A stretch of 9,975 nucleotides of DNA from assembly GCA_023446675.1 (NCBI GenBank), contig JAEXPO010000628.1, positions 1 through 9,975 on the forward strand, in the 5' to 3' direction. Of this stretch, positions 1 through 7,490 are shown in pieces; positions within the stretch are counted from its first letter, which is position 1, and every line of letters begins with the position of its first letter. Origin of the DNA: Bacillota bacterium (GTDB taxonomy: Bacteria; Bacillota; Clostridia; DSM-8532). The position numbers were made by a program, and so were the translations under genes. The notes under the pieces were generated by a model, which was given only the letters and a program-made list of their open reading frames with translations, had not been told where the DNA came from and made no database searches.

Positions 1-1039
1 CCTTAAGGCTGTCCTCGTAAATAAAGGGGTGATAGGCCTGCATGATATGAAAGCCGAGATCATGGAGCTCCTTAAGCATTTCCTCAGGATTTTTCCAGTT
101 CTTTTCGTCCCATTCCATATCGCCGAACTGATTGAACCACAGCCAGTCCAGAACCAGCGTGTCGCAGGGAATACCTTTTTCGCGGTAGTCTCTGGCAAGC
201 TTTAAAAATTCCTCGCTGCTCCGGTACCTGTTTTTGCTCTGCATATAGCCGAAGGCCCATTTGGGGGGCATGGGGGCGGCTCCGGTAAGCTGGGTATAGC
301 CGCGGATGGCCTCGTCGCAGCTTCTCATGACAAGAAAAACGTCCATGCGGTCGTTTTCCAGTATAAGGGCCAGATCCGTGGGGTCCTCCTCGCCGGAATT
401 AACACCCCAGTCCCAGGGGCCCTTGGAGCGTTCAATACTGTGAGCCGGAGGGGGATTGGATACCTTTGCGGCGCCTACGGCAAAGCGGGAAGGCCAGCCG
501 TTGTTTAAAAGAAGGCCGTAGCCTGAGGTTGAAAGATAGAAGGGCAGGGCGGCATTGGCGCAGACATGAAGTCCGCCCCATTCATTCCACATGCGGCGTT
601 CGTGATCACGCTGGTTCACAAGGCCCATGGGATCCTGTCCCAGACCGAATATTTTCTCTTCGGGGGTAAGCGCCAGACGAAGAACGGTTCTGTCCTCCTC
701 GGCATCACCGAAGGCGGAGGTTTTGGTCTTTACAATAAGACGGCCGTCCAGGGTTCTGGCCTCCAGTTGAAAGGGCTTAAAGCCGATTAGCAGAACGAAG
801 GTGCCGGTGTCCACCTTAAGGCCTTTGGTTTCCTCTGTTACCCGGAAGCAGTCCGCGGCACTGGTGTGTTCCACCACCATTTTATCCGGGTCCTCAATAA
901 GGGTTTCGCCCTTATTGAATCTGAGCCTCAGGATATCCTTTTCTGTAAAGGAAAGCCCAATGACTGCCTTTTTTCCACAGCTCAAAACAAGCTCATTCTC
1001 TTTCCGGCTCCAGCCGGTAATGGTATTGAGTCTCATCAT
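1..1039 (-). CDS. Glycoside hydrolase family 31 enzyme (alpha-xylosidase/alpha-glucosidase type), C-terminus off the window
   Basis: The reading frame is open from ATG at 1039 to the left edge, giving about 346 residues of a protein usually 650-800 long. Residues 1 to about 255 form the N-terminal mutarotase-like beta domain, with the GH31-typical stretch KIFGLGQDP and later PFYLSTSGYGLLLNNGW. The TIM barrel opens near residue 256 with PMPPKWAFGYMQSKNRYRS, followed by IPCDTLVLDWLWF and GDMEWD, all characteristic of GH31. The catalytic nucleophile and acid/base lie beyond the window, so substrate specificity cannot be judged. There is no signal peptide, so the enzyme is expected in the cytoplasm. 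Two ATG codons stand together (1039 and 1036); GAGGAG lies about 3 bases upstream of the first. The gene starts 31 bp after the LplC-type permease stop and is probably the last visible gene of the importer operon. It likely acts on the imported oligosaccharide, releasing a terminal alpha-linked sugar (inference). Confidence 0.9.
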   Translation of the reverse strand, partial: MMRLNTITGWSRKENELVLSCGKKAVIGLSFTEKDILRLRFNKGETLIEDPDKMVVEHTSAADCFRVTEETKGLKVDTGTFVLLIGFKPFQLEARTLDGRLIVKTKTSAFGDAEEDRTVLRLALTPEEKIFGLGQDPMGLVNQRDHERRMWNEWGGLHVCANAALPFYLSTSGYGLLLNNGWPSRFAVGAAKVSNPPPAHSIERSKGPWDWGVNSGEEDPTDLALILENDRMDVFLVMRSCDEAIRGYTQLTGAAPMPPKWAFGYMQSKNRYRSSEEFLKLARDYREKGIPCDTLVLDWLWFNQFGDMEWDEKNWKNPEEMLKELHDLGFHIMQAYHPFIYEDSLK

Positions 1040-1070
1040 TTGCTCCTCGCTTTATTTTATTTATAGGGAA

Positions 1071-1955
1071 TTATCCTTTTATGGATCCAATCATGACGCC
1101 TTTTACGAAATATTTCTGAAGGAAGGGATAAAGAGCCAGAATGGGAAGGGTTGCCACAATGATGGTGGCGTATTTGACTGTTTCAGCAACCTGCATCTTA
1201 TCGAAGCTTTCCACGGAGGTGGTCATGCTCTGGGTGCTGTTCTGTATGAGGATTTCGCGAAGTATAACCTGAAGAGGAAGAAGATCTCTGTTCTGGATAT
1301 ACAAGGATGCGTTAAACCAGGCGTTCCAGTGTCCGACGCCGTAAAAGAGAGTCATAACGGCAATAACCGGTTTGGCAAGGGGAACGAAAATCCTGAAAAG
1401 CACAATAAAGTCATGGGCTCCGTCAATCTTTGCCGATTCCTCCATTGCCACGGGGATACCTGCAAAAAAGGTACGCATGATAATAAGGTTATAGGCGGAA
1501 ACAGCGCCGGGCAGTATCATAACCCAGGGGGTATTGGCAATTCCCAGCAGATTGTTGATAAGAATATAGGTGGGAACAAGGCCTCCGTTAAAATACATGG
1601 TGAAGGTGATGAAGAGCATGAGTGCGCCCCTCAGCTTGTTCTGCTGGCGTGAGAGGGCATAGGCTGCCAGGGTTGTCAGAAGCAGATTTAACAGGGTCGC
1701 CGCCACCACATAAAAGATGGTGTTCCTGTAGCCTGTGAAGATATAGGGATTTGCAAAAACCAATTCATAGGATTGAAGGGAAAAGCCTTTTGGGAAAAAG
1801 AGCAGTCCCCGGTGAGATGCGATTGCGGACGAATTGGAAAGCGAAGCGGCAAGAATATGGATCATGGGGTATACGCATATAAAGGTAAGTACGATAAGTA
1901 TAATGGCATTAACGCCGGAGAAAATTCGTTCGGACAATGATTTTTTTATAGTCAT
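1071..1955 (-). CDS. Sugar ABC transporter permease, LplC type (MalG-like)
   Basis: This 294-residue inner-membrane protein is one of the two channel subunits of a binding-protein-dependent carbohydrate importer. It has a first membrane helix at about residues 14-35 and several further hydrophobic segments. The permease EAA loop lies at about residues 168-194 (EESAKIDGAHDFIVLFRIF), the contact site for the ATPase. It ends in KGVMIGSIKG, typical of the LplC/YtcP branch. GGAGG lies 9 bases upstream of the ATG. It begins 20 bp after the stop of the LplB-type permease and is followed by the GH31 gene, so the three are probably cotranscribed. No ATPase gene is visible in the window. In Bacillota, importers of this type normally share an MsmX-like ATPase encoded elsewhere. 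The family is certain; the sugar carried is unknown. Confidence 0.93.
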   Translation of the reverse strand: MTIKKSLSERIFSGVNAIILIVLTFICVYPMIHILAASLSNSSAIASHRGLLFFPKGFSLQSYELVFANPYIFTGYRNTIFYVVAATLLNLLLTTLAAYALSRQQNKLRGALMLFITFTMYFNGGLVPTYILINNLLGIANTPWVMILPGAVSAYNLIIMRTFFAGIPVAMEESAKIDGAHDFIVLFRIFVPLAKPVIAVMTLFYGVGHWNAWFNASLYIQNRDLLPLQVILREILIQNSTQSMTTSVESFDKMQVAETVKYATIIVATLPILALYPFLQKYFVKGVMIGSIKG

Positions 1956-1975
1956 GTTATAGCGCCTCCTTTCCT

Positions 1976-2935
1976 TTACCAGAGACTGGTTTGTGTGGCT
2001 TTTTTGCTTATAAAGTTGACCGTTAAAAGCAGAACAAAGTTTATAACCGAGTTAAATAATCCGACGGCCGAGCTGAAGGAGAAGCTGGCTTCCAAAATAC
2101 CTCTCCTGTAAACAAAGGTTGAAATAACATCGGCTGTTTCATAGGTGAGGGGATTGTAAAGGAGCATGACTTTTTCCACGCCGATATTCATCATTTGGCC
2201 GATACGGAGAATTAGCATAATCATGATGGTAGGAAGAAGATTGGGCAGGGTGATGTACCAAACCTGCTTGAGCTTGCTCGCCCCGTCAATAAGAGCCGAT
2301 TCGTACTGCTCCTGGTCAATTGAGGTGAGAGCCGAAAGATAAACAATGGAGCCCCAGCCGACTCCCTGCCAGATGCCGCTTGCCACATAGACACCCTGAA
2401 ACAGCTCGGGCTTTTGCAGAAAAGCAATGGCATCCAGGCCGAACATAGACCGTAGGTCATTAAAAAGTCCGCCCAGGCTGGAGAACTCGAAAATCAAGCC
2501 GCACAGAACCACCTGGGATACAAAGTGGGGCATGTAGGAAAGGGTTTGAACCGTTTTTTTGAAAAACCGGTTATTGACCTCATTAATCATCAAAGCCAGT
2601 AAAATAGGTGCGGGAAAACCAAAAACCAAATCCTTCAGGTTAATTAAAAGTGTGTTTCGGACAACACGTTCGAAGTGTCTGCTCTCAAAAAAGGAAATAA
2701 AATGCTTGAAGCCTATCCAGGGGCTGCCCTCAATACCCAGTCCCGGGCTGAAGTTTTTAAAGGCGATTTGAGCGCCGTACATGGGCTGGTAATGAAAGAT
2801 GAGAAAGAAAACAACTATCGGAAGAAGCATGATATAGAGCAACCCGTTTTTCTTCAGGTCATTTCCGATGCGGGTCGTAAGCTTAGGTTTCACTACTTTC
2901 GGAGGAGTGCTGCCGATAGTCGAAGAATGAGCCAT
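1976..2935 (-). CDS. Sugar ABC transporter permease, LplB type (MalF-like)
   Basis: This 319-residue integral membrane protein is the partner of the LplC-type permease. A basic N-terminal tail of about 28 residues precedes the first helix (about residues 30-50, GLLYIMLLPIVVFFLIFHYQ), followed directly by the LplB hallmark PMYGAQIAFKNFSP. The EAA loop is at about residues 207-226 (YESALIDGASKLKQVWYITL), where the ATPase docks. The C-terminus has the usual family ending, an SAVGLFNSVINF helix. AAAGGA precedes the ATG at 2935 by a short spacer. It lies downstream of the solute-binding protein gene, separated by 118 bp that contain a strong hairpin. That gap probably lowers permease expression relative to the binding protein. 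I see no truncation and no unusual residues. Confidence 0.94.
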   Translation of the reverse strand: MAHSSTIGSTPPKVVKPKLTTRIGNDLKKNGLLYIMLLPIVVFFLIFHYQPMYGAQIAFKNFSPGLGIEGSPWIGFKHFISFFESRHFERVVRNTLLINLKDLVFGFPAPILLALMINEVNNRFFKKTVQTLSYMPHFVSQVVLCGLIFEFSSLGGLFNDLRSMFGLDAIAFLQKPELFQGVYVASGIWQGVGWGSIVYLSALTSIDQEQYESALIDGASKLKQVWYITLPNLLPTIMIMLILRIGQMMNIGVEKVMLLYNPLTYETADVISTFVYRRGILEASFSFSSAVGLFNSVINFVLLLTVNFISKKATQTSLW

Positions 2936-2985
2936 AATATCCGTCCTTTCCTATACACAGCGTCCTTCAAAGAGGCTGTGATTTT

Positions 2986-3017
2986 AAGAGAACGCCAACC
3001 GGGGTTGGCGTTCTCTT
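2986..3017 (-). other. Long perfect hairpin between binding-protein and permease genes (processing/attenuation element)
   Basis: AAGAGAACGCCAACC at 2986-3000 is exactly complementary to GGTTGGCGTTCTCTT at 3003-3017, with only two bases between, so the real fold would be about 13-14 bp with a small C/G-rich loop. No run of U follows on either strand, so it is not a classical intrinsic terminator. Its position between a solute-binding protein gene and its permease genes matches the intercistronic stem-loops known in other sugar importer operons (malE-malF in enterobacteria), which protect the upstream mRNA from 3' decay. A second small hairpin (AATCC/GGATT, 3042-3055) overlaps the stop codon of the binding-protein gene. 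Confidence 0.7.
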
Positions 3018-3053
3018 GTCCATCCATTGAATTTAAGAACCAATCCCGGAGGA

Positions 3054-4739
3054 TTAGCGATTATTAAAATTGTCGAAGGTCTTTTGCTGAATTTCGATAG
3101 CTTCCTCAATACCCATGCTCTTCAAGGTGTCGAGGTACTTGTCGTAATTGTCGAAGGATTCCACACCCATAATGAATTTCAGGATCATTTCATCCACATA
3201 GGTGTAAACCTCGTTGAGAATATCGGCCTGGGCTGCACTGTACTCGGCGTCCACAGTAAGTGAAGGCAAGCTTCTGTCCGTGGAGGCTGCGGCCCAAATC
3301 ACGTCTCTGGCTTCTCTTTGGATGGGATGGCTTGCACGGGCATTCATGACCGCAAGGTCAGGCATGTGAGCGCCGGTATTGCCTGCTGCGCGGGCATAGT
3401 AGGCGATAGCGCGGGTAATATCCCAGCCGTTGGGGTTGTTGAGAATCAGGTCTGTGAACTGAACTTCACCGTTAACAAGGTTGTAGGTGAGGCCTTCCAC
3501 GCCGTTGTTGTAAAGCCTGTGGCCTTCGGTAGTGTAAGCAAAATCAAACCAGCGGGTGGTTTCAACGGGATATTTGTTAGTTGTTGTGATGTTGGCGCCG
3601 GTGGTTAAAACAATGTCCTTAAGACCGCCGGTGTAGTTGTAGGATTTGCCTGAATTGGTATCGGTCGGGTAGGGCAGCGCTGCAATTTCCCAATCGGGCT
3701 CATCCTCGTCGCAATACTTGGTGAAGCGGCCCATGTCGCCCATAAGGCCTGCGAACCAGGTACCTGCCTGATTTCCGAAGATCTTGGCGTCGAACATGGT
3801 CTTATCCGTGGTAGCGAACTCCGGATCGATAAGGCCTTCATTGTACCACTTGTTCATGGTCATGAGGTATTCCTTCCACTCGGGCTCAAAAGGTCCGAAT
3901 TTCACGGTACCGTCAACATGGTAGAACTTCATGTTGACGCCGAAGCCGGAAGCGAACACATTGATGTTGTCATTGGCGCTGTTGACGCTGGCACCCTTGG
4001 AGATGAAAGGAATTTCATCGTTAGGATCCCCGTTGCCGTTGGCGTCTCCGTTTTTAATGGCTGTGAGAACCTGGTACCATTCGTCAATGGTGGTAGGATC
4101 CGACAGACCCAGCCTTTGGAGCCAGTCCCTTCTGTATTGAGGACCAATCATGATTTTGGCTGCTACAGCGTCGCCGTAATAGAAGCCTGTCATCATGTAA
4201 TGGCGTCCGTCATTGGTCATGGACTGTAGGGCGCCTTCGGGGGTTTCGGCAAGAATCTTCTGATAGTTGGGAGCGTAATTGGCGATGAGATCCGTCATAT
4301 CAATGATGATCCCGTCGTTTAAGGCCTTTTCAGGTCCGCCGGGACGCTGCATCCAGTTCTGCTCGATGATGTCAGGCAGGTTGTTGGAGGCAATCATAAG
4401 ATTGAACTGCTCCTTGGCCGATTCTTCAACGGGATGCTGGTATTCGATGTGGATATTGGTTTTTTCCTCCAGAACCTTTGACATGGCCAATTCATTAAAG
4501 TCCTTGATAACCGATGTGTATTTCTCATTCAGCGGAACCCAGTAAGTCAAAGTGATTTTCTCTTTAACAATAGGATAGGTTCCGTTTTCAGTTAAGTTGG
4601 GGTTGGCTTCCGGTGTGGGGGAGCCTGAATTTGTGGCGGGAGAAGTACCCGGTGATGTGGAGGGCGCAGCCCCTCCGCATCCTGCCAGCATTGTCGCAGC
4701 CAATACGGCAGAGATGATGGTTTTCCCCATTTTTTTCAT
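3054..4739 (-). CDS. Extracellular sugar-binding lipoprotein of an ABC importer (LplA type)
   Basis: This 561-residue lipoprotein captures the sugar outside the membrane and delivers it to the two permeases. The N-terminus is a lipoprotein signal peptide: basic MKKMGK, a hydrophobic core, and lipobox LAGC with Cys21 as the lipidated residue. A Ser/Thr/Pro/Gly-rich linker to about residue 45 tethers the domain. Around residues 228-243 is a DANGNGDPNDE loop, resembling a calcium-binding loop and common in LplA-like proteins. The start at 4739 is chosen over an upstream in-frame TTG (4820) because AGGAGG sits 7 bases before it and the lipoprotein signal begins there. The protein has the usual length for the LplA branch, which is longer than MalE-type proteins. 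It is the first gene of the importer operon, with its own strong promoter and a leader of about 200 nt. The ligand is unknown. Confidence 0.93.
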   Translation of the reverse strand: MKKMGKTIISAVLAATMLAGCGGAAPSTSPGTSPATNSGSPTPEANPNLTENGTYPIVKEKITLTYWVPLNEKYTSVIKDFNELAMSKVLEEKTNIHIEYQHPVEESAKEQFNLMIASNNLPDIIEQNWMQRPGGPEKALNDGIIIDMTDLIANYAPNYQKILAETPEGALQSMTNDGRHYMMTGFYYGDAVAAKIMIGPQYRRDWLQRLGLSDPTTIDEWYQVLTAIKNGDANGNGDPNDEIPFISKGASVNSANDNINVFASGFGVNMKFYHVDGTVKFGPFEPEWKEYLMTMNKWYNEGLIDPEFATTDKTMFDAKIFGNQAGTWFAGLMGDMGRFTKYCDEDEPDWEIAALPYPTDTNSGKSYNYTGGLKDIVLTTGANITTTNKYPVETTRWFDFAYTTEGHRLYNNGVEGLTYNLVNGEVQFTDLILNNPNGWDITRAIAYYARAAGNTGAHMPDLAVMNARASHPIQREARDVIWAAASTDRSLPSLTVDAEYSAAQADILNEVYTYVDEMILKFIMGVESFDNYDKYLDTLKSMGIEEAIEIQQKTFDNFNNR

Positions 4740-4790
4740 AGTTAAACCTCCTGAATAATTAAAGTGCAGGCAGTAGAAACAAAAAACGTT

Positions 4791-4905
4791 TCCGCCGATT
4801 AAAGCGGAGACTTCCGCCAAATTAAAGCGGAGACTTCCGCCAAATTAATGCGGAGACTTCCGCTAGATAAGGCGGAGACTTCCCCGCAATGCAGCGGAGG
4901 ACAGG
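4791..4905 (-). repeat. Tandem array of 22-23-bp units with internal dyad symmetry, in the binding-protein mRNA leader
   Basis: The core GCGGAGACTTCCGC (plus strand) occurs exactly at 4804-4817, 4827-4840 and 4850-4863. A fourth copy from 4872 has two extra C bases, and a decayed fifth begins at 4894 (GCGGAG). A half copy (TCCGCC plus ATTAAA) precedes at 4791. Starts are spaced 23, 23, 22 and 22 bp, with an A/T-rich linker close to CAAATTAAA between the first three. Each core is a 5-bp inverted repeat around four bases (GCGGA, GACT, TCCGC), so each could be a protein-binding dyad or, in RNA, a small hairpin. The array lies downstream of the predicted transcription start and ends about 50 bp before the start codon. 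There are no CRISPR-like variable spacers. Confidence 0.85.
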
Positions 4906-4917
4906 GGATAATGCGAA

Positions 4918-4931
4918 GTTACGGCCGTAAC
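4918..4931. promoter_or_regulatory. Perfect 14-bp palindrome just downstream of the predicted start of transcription
   Basis: GTTACGGCCGTAAC is identical to its reverse complement. It begins about 7 bases downstream of the predicted transcription start of the binding-protein operon, a typical place for a repressor operator. ACGGCC also recurs at 4937-4942, so the transcript could form an alternative hairpin (GGCCGT with ACGGCC). No binding protein can be named. Confidence 0.5.
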
Positions 4932-4944
4932 CTGTCACGGCCTA

Positions 4945-4973
4945 ATCATATGAAACCTTCCCCCGAATGTAAA
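4945..4973 (-). promoter_or_regulatory. Sigma-A-type promoter of the sugar importer operon
   Basis: On the minus strand TTTACA (4973-4968) is followed by exactly 17 bases and then TATGAT (4950-4945), both one mismatch from consensus. Transcription would start near 4938, giving a leader of about 200 nt before the ATG at 4739. The -35 hexamer is embedded in an inverted-repeat arm (AATGTAAAT on the plus strand), suggesting regulated access. Confidence 0.75.
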
Positions 4974-5062
4974 TAGATGCTTTTACGCACAACCGTCTAA
5001 AAGTTAAGAAACGGGGATTTACATTTTTCCGGCGGGCATACCGTTTTAAATATGGAGGCTGA

Positions 5063-5077
5063 AAAGGCCTGTAATAA
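5063..5077. promoter_or_regulatory. Shared 15-bp motif, copy 1 (candidate operator)
   Basis: AAAGGCCTGTAATAA here is identical to 7718-7732 on the other side of the regulator gene. This copy lies in the gap upstream of the importer operon, about 130 bp before its predicted transcription start, and is in inverted orientation relative to that operon. It may be a binding site for the neighbouring AraC-family regulator (inference). Confidence 0.5.
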
Positions 5078-5107
5078 AAAGAAGCTATCGTGTTTATAAA
5101 ATGTAAG

Positions 5108-7420
5108 TTATACCTTGCCTTTGCTCTGCTGCCTGTATTGGCCGGGGGTCAGCCCTTCTATTTTCTTAAAAACCCGTATGAGGCTGAGGTCGCTTCCAAA
5201 GCCCACCGCCTCGGCTATCTGGCTGATGCTGGAGTCGGTCTGGCGAAGAAGCTCCTTGGCCTTATTAACCCGGATGGAGGAGAAGTAAGCAGACATTTTT
5301 TCGCCGACCTGTTCGTGAAAGAAATTGGACAGGTAATTTGGGGAGATGCCAAAGTGATCGGCAATCATGGTCTGGCTTAGCTTTTCATCTCCGTAAGCCT
5401 TGTCGATAAAGCCTAAAACAGAGGCCTTCAGCTCGTCATTGTGGCTTCGCTTATTGTTGTTGATATACTCGCATATCTGCCGGAACATATCCAGAAGCAT
5501 GTCCTGGGCCTGATAAATGGTTTCATACTGGAGGAGCTTTTCCACCGGATTGGATTTTCCGAAAATCAAATCATAATCCAGATTTAGAAGATCCAGAAGC
5601 TTAATGGCCGTACTTATTATATCGAAAACCAGGCACTTTCCTACCGACAGAGGCAGCTTTCTGCGCTGGAAATTCTCGCTGAACAGGTCCTTAAGTATTC
5701 GTTCCGCCTTGGCGTAATCCCCTGAGCGGACAAAGTTAATGAGATGGTTTTCAGTATCCGTAGGATAATGGTAGTAAGAGGTGGTGTGGTTGATTTCATC
5801 GGCAAAGATGATGGCGCTGACGCCCTTAATCATCCGGTAATCCAGTGCATGGAGGGCATCCAGGTAGGAGGTGTGGATGGCGTCGATGCCTTTTCCTGTT
5901 TTACCGATGCTGATGGACATAATAATTTTAAAATAAGCCTCAATTTCATACTTGGTCCGTTCCACCAAAGCCAGGATTTTCTCTCTGGCTTCCTTCGGGT
6001 TCATGGAGGGCAGATTTAAAATGAGGCACATGGTATCGGCCTCGGTTTCCACACAGCAGCCAAAGCCGATGGAACCGGCCAGCTCCTCGCTGATATTGCT
6101 GAGAATAAGCCGGACATAATTGCGTTCCTCCTCGGAGTTGTCAGAAACGAAATGGCTGGCATCCTCAACCCTCATGAGTATTACAACGTAATCCTCGTCC
6201 TTGAAGGAAAGGCTGTAGGACTGGAGCGCTTCTTTTAGCTCCTGACCGTCCTTTATAAAGCCGTTGATGAGCTTGAGCAGAAAGGTGGAACGGAAAAGGG
6301 GCTTGTAGCGCCGCATCTCAGCACTGAACTGCTGATTTTTATTGGTTATTCGCTCCACGGAGCGCTCGATGTAGCGGAATGCGTTAAGCTCCTCGCTTTC
6401 CTCGGCATCCTCGTCAAACTGCCGGGCGATGTTTTGAATGGGCTTGTAATTCCTGTAGGTTAAGAAAAATATTATCGCCAGGGCCAGAATGACGCAAATG
6501 TAAATAGCTATCTGGGAAAAACGCCGCATGGCGTCCAGATCCTCCTGGAGGATGCTTTTGGGGAAGGCGGTGATATAAGTGAGGCCCGTTTCCTTTGAGT
6601 TCATATAGGTATAAACATAATCCACCTGGCCGATTTTGCCGGTAAGCTCACCCTTGGCTTCCTTCTCAACGGAAAAATCTGCAGGAAGACTGCTCAGTGC
6701 ATTGGGTGATGAAAAGAAAATCTCGTTATTGCTGTTAAGAACGTAGGCCATTCCGCCGTCCAGCTCCTCCGCACTGGAAAGAAGGCTCTCAAAATTAGTG
6801 AGGTCCACAAGAATGCAGATATTCCCTACCGGCCCTGTTTTTGAGGTTACCGATAAGGATTTCCAGAAAGCCATGGTTTGTCTGGGCTGGCTGCTGACCG
6901 ATTTTGTGAGGGTCTCCACGAAAAGCCCGCTGTGGGTGGCTTCCAGATAGGTTTGGCGCCAATGGTCATAATCCGTATCCCCCTCTACGAAGCTGTTGAA
7001 GTAAAACTCCGGACTGCAGGAGGAGGAGGAAGTGACAATATAGTCCATGTTTGTAAAGTAAACGAAAAAGCTGTCTATAAAGGGTGTTATGTTTTTGTAG
7101 GATGAAAAATCCTTCAACAGATTGACCAATGTCATGCGTTTGCTTCCGTTTAATGCACCGCTGGTATACATAAGCTTCACGGTCTGCTGATTAACCAGAA
7201 TCTGGTTGGTTAGCTGATCGATTTCGTTAAGCCTGTCGTCCACGGTATTCTGCATTTGACGGAGTACCGCAAAATTGGAGTCAATGATTTTATCCTTGAG
7301 AACACTTTCTGATTGGAAATAAATGGTTCCTGTAAGGATTAGCGGAATGATCAGTACTATCATATAAGAAATAAAAATAATCATGAACAGATTCCTGAAA
7401 CGCAGGTTTCTTTTCCGCAT
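5108..7420 (-). CDS. Membrane-anchored AraC-family transcriptional regulator with extracellular sensor domain (YesN-like output)
   Basis: This 770-residue protein appears to sense an external signal and control nearby transcription. A basic N-terminus precedes TM1 (about residues 11-35). An extracellular region of about 265 residues follows, probably a Cache-like sensor, then TM2 at about 301-322 (IAIYICVILALAIIFFLTY). A cytoplasmic linker of about 340 residues leads to a C-terminal AraC/XylS DNA-binding domain (about 665-770). That domain has both helix-turn-helix units, including QTMIADHFGISPNYLSNFF and the signature ISQIAEAVGF...RVFKKIEGLTPGQYR. The start at 7420 is preferred because AAAGGAG lies 7 bases upstream and the membrane anchor begins there; the frame extends upstream to 7552, but the predicted transcript starts after that point. 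It sits between the importer operon and the divergent hydrolase gene, so it probably regulates both, and perhaps itself. No histidine kinase or receiver domain is apparent. Confidence 0.9.
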   Translation of the reverse strand: MRKRNLRFRNLFMIIFISYMIVLIIPLILTGTIYFQSESVLKDKIIDSNFAVLRQMQNTVDDRLNEIDQLTNQILVNQQTVKLMYTSGALNGSKRMTLVNLLKDFSSYKNITPFIDSFFVYFTNMDYIVTSSSSCSPEFYFNSFVEGDTDYDHWRQTYLEATHSGLFVETLTKSVSSQPRQTMAFWKSLSVTSKTGPVGNICILVDLTNFESLLSSAEELDGGMAYVLNSNNEIFFSSPNALSSLPADFSVEKEAKGELTGKIGQVDYVYTYMNSKETGLTYITAFPKSILQEDLDAMRRFSQIAIYICVILALAIIFFLTYRNYKPIQNIARQFDEDAEESEELNAFRYIERSVERITNKNQQFSAEMRRYKPLFRSTFLLKLINGFIKDGQELKEALQSYSLSFKDEDYVVILMRVEDASHFVSDNSEEERNYVRLILSNISEELAGSIGFGCCVETEADTMCLILNLPSMNPKEAREKILALVERTKYEIEAYFKIIMSISIGKTGKGIDAIHTSYLDALHALDYRMIKGVSAIIFADEINHTTSYYHYPTDTENHLINFVRSGDYAKAERILKDLFSENFQRRKLPLSVGKCLVFDIISTAIKLLDLLNLDYDLIFGKSNPVEKLLQYETIYQAQDMLLDMFRQICEYINNNKRSHNDELKASVLGFIDKAYGDEKLSQTMIADHFGISPNYLSNFFHEQVGEKMSAYFSSIRVNKAKELLRQTDSSISQIAEAVGFGSDLSLIRVFKKIEGLTPGQYRQQSKGKV

Positions 7421-7490
7421 AGTAGGACTCCTTTCGGCATAACGACGAAACGGCGCATGATGAAGATTTAAGGTTGCATAGCCAAGTATG

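Larger units (their letters stand above)
4740..5107 (-). promoter_or_regulatory. 368-bp regulatory gap upstream of the sugar-binding protein gene
   Basis: No gene is visible here. From the regulator's stop codon toward the binding-protein gene the region holds: a 15-bp sequence shared with the other intergenic region (5063-5077); one arm of a 9-bp inverted repeat (5017-5025); a sigma-A-like promoter (4945-4973) whose -35 lies in the second arm (4966-4974); a 14-bp perfect palindrome just after the predicted transcription start (4918-4931); a 22-23-bp tandem repeat array (about 4791-4905); and the AGGAGG ribosome binding site near 4747-4752. I found no convincing U-tailed terminator after the regulator gene, so some read-through into the operon is possible. 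The AAACGTTT near 4784-4791 only partly resembles a catabolite response element. Confidence 0.75.

Noticed and set aside
801..1652. 283-residue plus-strand open frame
   Set aside because: It runs antisense across the GH31 start and the LplC permease gene, has no recognisable domain, and is explained as a shadow of those genes.
4784..4796. Catabolite response element around AAACGTTT
   Set aside because: Two or more conserved positions of the consensus are missing and it lies about 150 bp downstream of the predicted transcription start.
4740..4820. N-terminal extension of the binding protein from a TTG at 4820
   Set aside because: It would put residues ahead of a clear lipoprotein signal peptide, and the strong AGGAGG fits the ATG at 4739.
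4791..4905. Short CRISPR array
   Set aside because: Units are contiguous 22-23-bp repeats with near-constant linkers, not repeats separated by unique spacers, and no cas gene is seen.
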